This document shows positions 1 to 5,457 of a DNA stretch of 7,449 nucleotides, piece after piece. The notes under the pieces are model-generated. The model had not been told where the DNA came from, did not search any database, and saw nothing but the letters and a program-made list of their open reading frames with translations. Position 1 is the first letter of the stretch. Each line of letters begins with the position of its first letter. The stretch comes from an uncultured Anaerolineae bacterium. GTDB lineage: Bacteria > Chloroflexota > Anaerolineae > Anaerolineales > UBA11858. The translations under genes were made by a program, and so were the position numbers. The DNA is taken from positions 1-7,449 of the forward strand of contig CALCSH010000243.1 of the NCBI GenBank assembly GCA_937893815.1. The letters run 5' to 3'.

Positions 1-752
1 TCGAATTGTAACTCGCGACTGATGACGCGCTGGTTGCGTAACTTTCCGACGATAATCGAAAGCAATAGCGTCATCGAGATACCGCCAGCAACCGCTGAGA
101 GGATGAACATCACTGGTAGGGAAGGTTTGAACCAGATAGCACGCCCGGAAAGCACACCGTAGGTCGCGCCAAGAGATGATTGATGGAGTAATGATAGGCC
201 CATACCGATGGCGGCAAAGACGGGCGATGCTTTGTGTAAGGTATGCCCAAATTTACCAAGCCAGGGCCAACGCTCGAAGAAAGAATTGGCGAACAAGATG
301 GGCAAAAATTCAAGCACCAGTACGGTTGAATAGAGCATAACACACCAGGTAACTTCCCAAAGCACCGAATGGACATTCCAGTAAACTACTGCATGCCAAA
401 AACGATCTGGACGGCCAATATCCATTGCCAGGGCGATCATTGCCGATGTGTATCCCAAAAAGCCAACAAATACAGCCGCGCGGGCCAGAGGCTTGAAGCG
501 TTCAATACGGAACAAGTACACAATCGCTGAGAGTGTGAACGCTCCGGCTCCCATACCGATTGATGAAAGGTCTTGGGTAATCCATAGGCCCCAGGGTACC
601 TGGTCATGCAGACCGGTGACACTCAAGCCCTGGATCAGAACTTTCAGCATACCAACAATTCCGATCAGGAAAAGTATAGCAGCCGTAGCAATCCAGGCCC
701 AATAGACTCGTTCGCGCGATTCTTTAGGAATCGAGAAGTTTAGTAATGCCAT
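1..752 (-). CDS. NrfD/HybB-like polytopic membrane quinol subunit (partial, 3' end off window)
   Basis: This is an integral membrane protein of the NrfD/PsrC/HybB family, whose members exchange electrons between the quinone pool and an extracytoplasmic iron-sulfur partner. The window holds the first 250 residues of a family usually near 400, so the C-terminus is missing off the left edge. About six hydrophobic helices are visible, near residues 18-42, 62-82, 92-110, 131-154, 175-195 and 211-236. Short motifs match HybB-like members: PWGLW near 53, GRPDRFWH near 113-120, NVHSVLWE near 126-133 and LHQSSLGA near 189-196. The ATG at 750-752 directly abuts the TAA of the iron-sulfur gene, and an AAGGAGG ribosome site lies in that gene's last codons, so the two are translationally coupled. 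Family assignment is firm. Which complex it belongs to (Hmc-, Dsr-, Hyb- or polysulfide reductase-like) cannot be decided from the sequence. Confidence 0.9.
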   Translation of the reverse strand, partial: MALLNFSIPKESRERVYWAWIATAAILFLIGIVGMLKVLIQGLSVTGLHDQVPWGLWITQDLSSIGMGAGAFTLSAIVYLFRIERFKPLARAAVFVGFLGYTSAMIALAMDIGRPDRFWHAVVYWNVHSVLWEVTWCVMLYSTVLVLEFLPILFANSFFERWPWLGKFGHTLHKASPVFAAIGMGLSLLHQSSLGATYGVLSGRAIWFKPSLPVMFILSAVAGGISMTLLLSIIVGKLRNQRVISRELQF

Positions 753-1595
753 TTAAGCCTCCTTATCCGGGCGCACATAATGAACTTTAGGCTCGGTTCC
801 AAAGTCCTCACGCAAACGGAAGGTCTCGTTATCTTTCAGGAATTTAGAAATGGGGCTTTCGGGGTCTTTGGCGTTACCAAAGACGCGCGCATTGACCGGG
901 CAAGCGTTGACACAAGCCGGTGTGGCGGCTCGGTCGACCCCCGGAGTAAAACCTTGTTCCAGCCCGCGATCAATGCGGTGGACGCAAAAGGTGCATTTTT
1001 CGATAACGCCGCGCACTCTGCGCTCAACTTCTGCAACACCCCAAGTGGGTTGGTAAGGATTATCGTCCGTGGAAACCTTCCAGTTGAAACGACGGACATC
1101 GTAGGGGCAGGCTACTTCGCAATATCGGCAACCGATACAGCGATCGTAATCCATGATGACGACACCATCTTCACGGATATACGTAGCACCAACCGGGCAT
1201 ACTTTTACGCAAGGCGCTTCCTGACAGTGCAGGCAGGGGCGGGTTATAAAGAAGTCAGTGCCGCCCTCCGTTCGGTCCGGGAAACCTACATTCCAGCGCA
1301 TATCTTCACTGGGCACATCGTTTGTGGCCTGGCAAGCCCATAGGCAATACTGGCAACCAATGCATGCGGCGAGGTCAATGCCCATATGCCATTCGTATTC
1401 GGAATTGGAATCTGTACCGTGACCACGTTCGATCCCTTGAATGGCATCCGGAGACAGAGGGCCAGATGTGATCACCTGGGTCACAACAGCAGCCGCGCCT
1501 GTGATACCCGCGATTTGCAGCAAATCGCGTCGAGAAAGGATGCTATTTTCTTTCTTTGGTTGCTTGGCTTTCTTATCCCTGGGTTGCTTCTTCAT
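753..1595 (-). CDS. Tat-exported ferredoxin-like subunit with four [4Fe-4S] clusters (HybA/DsrO/HmcB-like)
   Basis: This 280-residue electron-transfer subunit is predicted to carry electrons between the NrfD membrane partner and a cytochrome on the outer face of the membrane. The N-terminus is lysine-rich and has a twin-arginine motif, SRRDLLQ at residues 21-27, followed by a hydrophobic stretch, which indicates folded export by Tat. Sixteen cysteines form four cluster motifs: C78/81/84/88, C121/124/129/133, C153/156/159/163 and C201/204/228/232. This is the usual pattern of DmsB/NrfC/HybA/DsrO-type proteins. No C-terminal membrane anchor is seen. The chosen start at 1593-1595 has the strong ribosome site AGGAGGAGG just upstream. 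The frame stays open to 1697, but the extra 34 residues would lie inside the octaheme gene and would displace the Tat signal from the N-terminus. The gene overlaps the end of the octaheme gene by 23 nt and abuts the NrfD gene, so all three are probably one operon. Confidence 0.92.
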   Translation of the reverse strand: MKKQPRDKKAKQPKKENSILSRRDLLQIAGITGAAAVVTQVITSGPLSPDAIQGIERGHGTDSNSEYEWHMGIDLAACIGCQYCLWACQATNDVPSEDMRWNVGFPDRTEGGTDFFITRPCLHCQEAPCVKVCPVGATYIREDGVVIMDYDRCIGCRYCEVACPYDVRRFNWKVSTDDNPYQPTWGVAEVERRVRGVIEKCTFCVHRIDRGLEQGFTPGVDRAATPACVNACPVNARVFGNAKDPESPISKFLKDNETFRLREDFGTEPKVHYVRPDKEA

Positions 1596-2625
1596 CCTCA
1601 GCCTCCTCCTCTTCGGATTTTTCCTTTCCAGGCAGGCGACGTACGTTGCGGGCAACAATCCAAGCGGTAGTGCCTCCCAGTACGATGCCAACAACACCGC
1701 CTTGGAAGAGATTTGTCATATTGCTATTTGCCAATGAGGCTTCAAGCGCCTGAATACGCTGCTCTGGGAGAAGCTCTGCATCTTCCGGATGTTCGATTGC
1801 CGTTTCTGTGCTGGCTAAATCTGCCGTAGTCAATGCATGATTGGCTGCAATGGCTCCATTCTCGTACCCTGGGAGCGAGAAGCCGGCGTGTAGTGCATCG
1901 GTGTGGCAGGCAACGCAGGTGGCGGGGGTAATATCGAACGCATGGCCCGTTGGAACAATGCCATCATCTGGGGCCATCTCGGGGGGAATAACCAACGCGT
2001 GACAATCAACACAGCCGATATCTTTTTGCACATGCAAATCTTCCAGATAAATGCCCATATCTTCAACCTTGTGGCAGTTCAGGCACATTTCATCGGGGTT
2101 TTCGAAAAGATTCTTTTGACTATGCGGGTTGTGGCAATCCATACACCCCACATCTACGGCTGCGTGGCCGGTTTTCCGCCACTCACTTAGCGTAGTCGTA
2201 TGACACGAGCCGCAGTACTCCGTATCTGCTTTCACAGGCACAATTTCTGGCGGATGCTCGGCAGATGTTTCTCCATGACAGGATTCGCAAGCAACCCCTT
2301 CGGTCTTGTATTCGCCGGTCGAAGCCTTGAAGCCGGTCGTGTGGCAGGCCAGACAATCATCCGGATTTCCCATGCCAGTCCAGCGTTCCTGAAAATATGG
2401 ATCATCATATGCGTGAGCATGAGGGCTGTGTGTCCATTGATCTGCAATATCCAGATGGCACTCAGCACATTCTTTCGCTTCACCCTCTGGCATAGCAGGT
2501 TCTTCATCTTGGGGAAGTGGTGCAGCAATAACGGTTCGGCCAGGTATCGCCAAAACCATTGCGCAGATCATAATCCCTGCAAGAATAAAGAAAGTAAGAG
2601 TTTTTTTTGGAGCCAATAGTTTCAT
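1573..2625 (-). CDS. Membrane-anchored octaheme cytochrome c
   Basis: This 350-residue exported cytochrome has eight CxxCH heme-binding motifs, with cysteines starting at residues 53, 91, 113, 138, 161, 181, 205 and 237. An N-terminal signal peptide or anchor spans about residues 8-35. The N-terminal heme spacing, with WTHSPHAH near 64-71 and CESCHG at 113-118, recalls cytochrome c554-like multiheme proteins. After the heme domain comes a short predicted helical stretch (about 283-300), then a C-terminal transmembrane helix (about 306-326) followed by basic and then very acidic residues. The heme domain is therefore tethered to the outer face of the membrane. Its position just upstream of the iron-sulfur and NrfD genes fits the cytochrome subunit of an Hmc- or octaheme-type quinone-linked complex. 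A catalytic role, such as in the octaheme reductase/hydroxylamine dehydrogenase group, is not excluded. A GAGGT ribosome site lies 11 nt before the ATG. Confidence 0.9.
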   Translation of the reverse strand: MKLLAPKKTLTFFILAGIMICAMVLAIPGRTVIAAPLPQDEEPAMPEGEAKECAECHLDIADQWTHSPHAHAYDDPYFQERWTGMGNPDDCLACHTTGFKASTGEYKTEGVACESCHGETSAEHPPEIVPVKADTEYCGSCHTTTLSEWRKTGHAAVDVGCMDCHNPHSQKNLFENPDEMCLNCHKVEDMGIYLEDLHVQKDIGCVDCHALVIPPEMAPDDGIVPTGHAFDITPATCVACHTDALHAGFSLPGYENGAIAANHALTTADLASTETAIEHPEDAELLPEQRIQALEASLANSNMTNLFQGGVVGIVLGGTTAWIVARNVRRLPGKEKSEEEEAEDEEATQG

Positions 2626-2678
2626 AGTTGCTTTCTACCTCATCGGAATTGGATTTTGTGTGGTAATAAAATGCCTAT

Positions 2679-2710
2679 ATGACTTCACTGTTCTTTTTCA
2701 GTAGCGTCAT
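2679..2710. repeat. Interrupted palindrome between LysR and octaheme genes
   Basis: The plus strand reads ATGAC-N3-ACTG-N8-CAGT-N3-GTCAT, an interrupted 32-bp dyad with 5-bp outer and 4-bp inner arms. It starts 7 nt past the LysR stop and ends 53 nt before the octaheme start. As RNA from the minus strand it could fold into a hairpin with a 3x3 internal loop, followed by a weak U-rich stretch. It could be an operator, a weak terminator or attenuator between regulator and cytochrome, or an mRNA processing site. No convincing -35/-10 pair was found here. Confidence 0.4.
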
Positions 2711-2716
2711 CATATT

Positions 2717-3634
2717 TCAGAAAATAGTGCCCATTTTGGGAATATCAATACTGGTGACGAAATCCCAAAAGGCATTTTGAGCTTTTGTAGAGGGTAACCG
2801 GGTGTGCCGTCCAATATATATTTCGCGGCAAATGTCGAGACCATTAATTTTAACAATGGCTACATGATCTCGTCCCACCCCTGTTGCTACAGCTTGTGAG
2901 ACAAATCCTACCCCTAGTCCTTCTTGTACAGATAGTGCGATCGCTTCTGAATTCCCTAGCGTGAGCAACGTTTTTAGTCGCTCAATCCGCACACTTGTAT
3001 TACGCAGAGCATCTCTAACGGTGCGATACGTCCCCGAATCTTCCTCGCGTAGAATGAAATTCTCATCATACAATTCTTCAATTTCGATGCTACCTTTTTG
3101 GGCCCAGGGATGATTGAGTGGAGTGATTAAAACGACCGGGTCACACATAAAGTCTACAAATTCCGCATCCATGCACGACTTATGGGCAAAGCTAGCAAGT
3201 GCAAAGTGAGTTTTCCCCTCGCATAACATGTTTATAGCCTGAGCTTGGGGAGAAACCAGACATGTCACCCTCACTTTGGGGTGTTCGTTGTGGAACTGTG
3301 CCAGCAAGTGGGGGAGAACATACTTTCCCGGGGTGGTGCTGCAGCCAACCATAAGATGACCAAATATTTCGCCCTGAAGCGATTCCATCGTCTCTTCAAT
3401 CAGGATGGATTGACTGACCAAATCGCGCGCCATCGGCACCAAAACCAGCCCGGCATCCGTGAGTTGCAGTGTACGACCCGCTCGAAGGAATAATGAAGTA
3501 TTGAAATGCCGCTCCAGCGCCTGGATATGCTGGCTAACACTCGGCTGGCTCATATTCATTCGCTGTGCTGCCTGGGTAAAATTTAAGGTTTCAGCGGCAA
3601 TCAGAAAAACATTGAGTTGGTGCGCATCTAGCAT
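2717..3634 (-). CDS. LysR-type transcriptional regulator
   Basis: This 305-residue protein has the standard LysR length and layout. A winged helix-turn-helix occupies about residues 1-60, with the hallmark segments FTQAAQRMNMSQPSVSQHI (19-37) and LFLRAGRTLQLTDAG (48-62). A linker helix at about 63-90 leads to a periplasmic-binding-protein-like effector domain at about 92-300. The segment CSTTPGKYVLP (98-108) resembles the CysB/CbbR-like branch, but the effector cannot be read from sequence. There are six cysteines (98, 125, 138, 154, 164, 269), so redox or sulfur sensing is possible but unproven. The ATG at 3632-3634 has an AAGAGG ribosome site 6 nt upstream. The gene faces away from the dodecaheme/rhodanese unit and precedes the octaheme operon on its own strand. 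It is well placed to autoregulate and control both units through the dyads at 3647-3774. Confidence 0.93.
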   Translation of the reverse strand: MLDAHQLNVFLIAAETLNFTQAAQRMNMSQPSVSQHIQALERHFNTSLFLRAGRTLQLTDAGLVLVPMARDLVSQSILIEETMESLQGEIFGHLMVGCSTTPGKYVLPHLLAQFHNEHPKVRVTCLVSPQAQAINMLCEGKTHFALASFAHKSCMDAEFVDFMCDPVVLITPLNHPWAQKGSIEIEELYDENFILREEDSGTYRTVRDALRNTSVRIERLKTLLTLGNSEAIALSVQEGLGVGFVSQAVATGVGRDHVAIVKINGLDICREIYIGRHTRLPSTKAQNAFWDFVTSIDIPKMGTIF

Positions 3635-3646
3635 ATGTTTCCTCTT

Positions 3647-3659
3647 GTATTGTGAATAC
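3647..3659. repeat. Small palindrome just upstream of the LysR start
   Basis: GTATT-GTG-AATAC is a perfect 5-bp dyad with a 3-nt centre. It overlaps the candidate -10 box and transcription start of the LysR gene, so a protein bound here could block the regulator's own transcription. It may instead be a chance product of AT-rich sequence. Confidence 0.3.
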
Positions 3660-3685
3660 TAGCACTATTGCTATAATAGTATCAA
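3656..3685 (-). promoter_or_regulatory. Candidate sigma70-like promoter for the LysR gene
   Basis: On the minus strand TTGATA (3685-3680) is followed after 18 nt by TAGTAT (3661-3656). This predicts a start near 3649 and a short leader that still contains the AAGAGG ribosome site. The -35 box lies in the left arm of the 15-bp inverted repeat and mirrors the plus-strand promoter. The -10 box matches the consensus at four of six positions. Confidence 0.5.
3664..3680. promoter_or_regulatory. Candidate LysR-type operator (T-N11-A dyad)
   Basis: ACTATT-N5-AATAGT is a perfect 6-bp dyad containing the T-N11-A spacing (T3666, A3678) typical of LysR-family binding boxes. It lies 30-46 nt upstream of the LysR start codon, between the proposed -35 and -10 boxes of that gene. 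Binding here would fit negative autoregulation. No binding evidence exists. Confidence 0.5.
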
Positions 3686-3774
3686 GTGACAAATATCATA
3701 TCGTAATAGTTTTTACTTATAGTAAGGATAAGTATATGCAATAAGTAAATATTATTTTCGTCACTTGATACTAT
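3676..3774. repeat. Perfect 15-bp inverted repeat framing the divergent promoter region
   Basis: The left arm ATAGTATCAAGTGAC (3676-3690) is the exact reverse complement of the right arm GTCACTTGATACTAT (3760-3774). The 69-bp AT-rich spacer brings the arm centres to 84 bp apart, which is eight turns of 10.5-bp DNA. Each arm carries the TTGATA -35 box of one of the two divergent promoters, so the repeat places identical protein sites at both promoters and on the same DNA face. This fits cooperative binding or looping by a dimer or tetramer such as the adjacent LysR protein. Confidence 0.75.
3712..3749. repeat. Nested dyads in the centre of the control region
   Basis: TTTACTTAT (3712-3720) and ATAAGTAAA (3741-3749) form a perfect 9-bp inverted repeat. 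Inside it, TTACT-TAT-AGTAA (3713-3725) is a second perfect dyad. ATAAGT occurs twice, 13 bp apart (3728 and 3741). These could be extra operator half-sites between the two outer arms, or a locally bendable or melting-prone AT-rich core. Confidence 0.4.
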
Positions 3775-3794
3775 GACATCTGCTTATGTATAAT
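3765..3794 (+). promoter_or_regulatory. Sigma70-like promoter for the dodecaheme cytochrome-rhodanese unit
   Basis: TTGATA (3765-3770) is followed after 18 nt by a perfect TATAAT (3789-3794), predicting a start near 3801 and a leader of about 50 nt before the ATG at 3851. The -35 box is inside the right arm of the 15-bp inverted repeat, so a protein on that arm would compete with or contact RNA polymerase. Confidence 0.7.
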
Positions 3795-3850
3795 TCCGAT
3801 AGTGAAAAATAGAACAAAACGCGCGCGTCCCATTGGAGAATACAAAGATT

Positions 3851-5404
3851 ATGTCAGATAAAAGATATATTCTCTCGTTCATCTTGATAATGCTATTGGC
3901 TGTTAGCATTAGCGGATGTAGCCAGGCCCAAACTGGCAGCGAGGGTACCCAATCAGCAGAAGCAGCCACGCTCGATGAATCGAATGCGCTGATTTCAGAG
4001 ACTTCTGAAGCAACCGTTGAGAGCGTTGTGGATTCCCCGGAAGCTGTCGACGAAGTAACGAGTACAGATGTTCCTGCTGAAAATCAAAGCGCCGACGCCT
4101 TACCTGTGGAAACGGACCCGAATTATTGTCTGGAGTGCCATATCGATCAGGAGAGGCTGATGGCGGTTGCTGCTAAAGAAGATGCGGTCGCAAGCGAAAA
4201 CGAAGGTGAGGGCTGAGGTGGCGAAGTGGCTCCGTTGGAGCCTTGGGAAAAAGTTCTCATTGACGGCGAAGTATATCCCGATAGTGTTCATGGTCAGATT
4301 GCTTGTGAGGATTGCCATAATGGTGTGCAATCCCCCGATAAGGATACTGCCCACACAAATCTGATCCCGAACCCCAGCCAAGATTCTCAAACATATTGTG
4401 GTGAATGTCATCCAGATATCGTTGCAACCGAAGCGCATAGCTTACATTCGAATCTGGCAGGTTATTGGACGGTTTTAGATGAACGCAGCATTCCTGCCGA
4501 TCACCCAGCTATTGAAGAAGCCTTTGCCAATCACTGTGATTCTTGCCACGCAACTTGTGGTGAATGTCATGTCAGCCAGCCCAATTTAGTAGGTGGTGGG
4601 TTGATCTCAGGCCACGTATTCCAAAAAACGCCTTCGATGACGCGCAACTGTACGGCTTGCCATGGCAGCCGCGTTGGCAATGAATATCTGGGCAAACATG
4701 AAGACCTGAATGCCGATGTGCATTTCCGAAGAGGCCGCATGACCTGTATTGATTGCCATCAGGAAGCTGAAATGCATGGTGATTATGGGAATTGCGAAGA
4801 TTGCCATGCCGGTCCCGAAATGGCTACGATTGCTCCGCCTGATCATCGCTATGATGGCGTTCAGTCGCCCCGGTGTGAAACCTGCCACATGAATGTGACC
4901 GTTGGAAATGATGGCAACCTGTTCCATGAAAATCATGGCGGCAATCTTCAGTGCCAGGTATGCCACTCCATCGCCTATACCAGTTGCGATGGCTGTCATG
5001 TCTCGATCAGTGATACTACCGGCAATCCGAAATTCGCTACAGATAGCTCGTACCTGACTTTCCTGATTGGCAAAAACCCTCGCCAAAGTTATGACCGCCC
5101 CTATGATTATGTGTTGGTACGGCATATTCCTGTAGATGAAAATACGTTTGGGTACTATGGCGAAGGCTTGTTGGATAACTTTAGCAATCTTCCGACCTGG
5201 GCATATACTACACCGCATAATATTCAGTTGAATACTCCCCAGACTGAAACATGCGATGCCTGTCATGGCAATCCAGATATCTTCCTGACCGAAGATAAAG
5301 TATATCCTTATGAGTTGGAAGCCAATCTCGAGCTAATTGTTGATGCAATTCCTGCCTCGATCTTCGATATGACCGGCGATGCTCAGGCAGACACAACCCC
5401 CTAA
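3851..5404 (+). CDS. Dodecaheme lipoprotein cytochrome c, candidate selenoprotein (in-frame TGA = Sec122)
   Basis: Read through the TGA at 4214-4216, this is one 517-residue exported cytochrome. A signal peptide ends in the lipobox ISGC (lipidated C23). A low-complexity acidic Ser/Thr/Glu/Ala linker spans about residues 24-90. Twelve CxxCH motifs follow, with first cysteines at 93, 152, 183, 229, 236, 267, 299, 315, 342, 368, 379 and 468. The TGA lies between hemes 1 and 2 in the context GEG-U-GGEV. Both sides are in the same frame. Only the upstream part has an export signal and only the downstream part has the other eleven hemes, so termination would leave a nearly useless fragment. A SECIS-like hairpin follows. 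The start at 3851 has GGAGA upstream and puts the signal peptide at the N-terminus. The protein probably passes electrons along the outside of the membrane; its terminal acceptor or donor is unknown. Alternatives are a recent nonsense mutation or a base error. Confidence 0.75.
4214..4216 (+). other. In-frame TGA, candidate selenocysteine codon
   Basis: This is codon 122 of the dodecaheme cytochrome. The frame upstream (from 3851) and downstream (to 5404) is identical, with no other stop. TGA ends the LysR gene in this window and tryptophan is encoded by TGG, so general reassignment of TGA is unlikely. Site-specific recoding is the more economical reading. Every cysteine of the protein lies in a heme motif or the lipobox, so this would be its only free chalcogen residue. 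Confidence 0.6.
4217..4242 (+). promoter_or_regulatory. Candidate bacterial SECIS hairpin
   Basis: GGCTCC (4228-4233), loop GTT (4234-4236) and GGAGCC (4237-4242) form a perfect 6-bp stem-loop. The apical loop starts 17 nt after the TGA and its first base is G. Both properties fit the published bacterial SECIS pattern (a stem, a small loop with an early G, a loop 16-37 nt after UGA) and resemble the spacing in E. coli fdhF. Below the stem, U4227 could bulge and let G4226 and A4225 pair with U4243 and U4244. The conserved upper-stem bulged U of fdhF is not clearly reproduced. Confidence 0.55.
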
Positions 5405-5457
5405 TTTGTTGTAAGAGTAGCTAATAAACGCTTGATCTAAGAAAAGGAGAAATTTCT

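Noticed and set aside
780..1343. Plus-strand open frame opposite the iron-sulfur gene
   Set aside because: The minus-strand protein has sixteen correctly spaced cluster cysteines. The plus frame shows no domain or ribosome site.
1596..1697. Earlier start for the iron-sulfur protein at 1697
   Set aside because: The extra 34 residues lie inside the octaheme gene and bury the Tat motif. The ATG at 1595 has a strong ribosome site.
3833..3850. TTG start at 3833 for the lipoprotein cytochrome
   Set aside because: It overlaps the GGAGA ribosome site that serves the ATG at 3851, and the later start gives a normal lipoprotein signal peptide.
3851..4213. Pseudogene reading of the dodecaheme cytochrome (nonsense mutation)
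   Set aside because: Not excluded, but there is a single TGA, no frameshift, all twelve heme motifs intact and a SECIS-like hairpin at the right place, so decay is the less likely reading.
4607..5266. Long antisense open frame across the dodecaheme gene
   Set aside because: No ribosome site or recognisable domain. The plus-strand frame with eleven heme motifs explains this DNA.
4226..5404. A separate cytochrome gene starting at GTG 4226, with GAGGTG as ribosome site
   Set aside because: The GAGGTG is plausible by eye, but the product would have no signal peptide and could not receive heme c outside the membrane. Its frame is the direct continuation of the upstream lipoprotein, so one recoded gene is the better reading.
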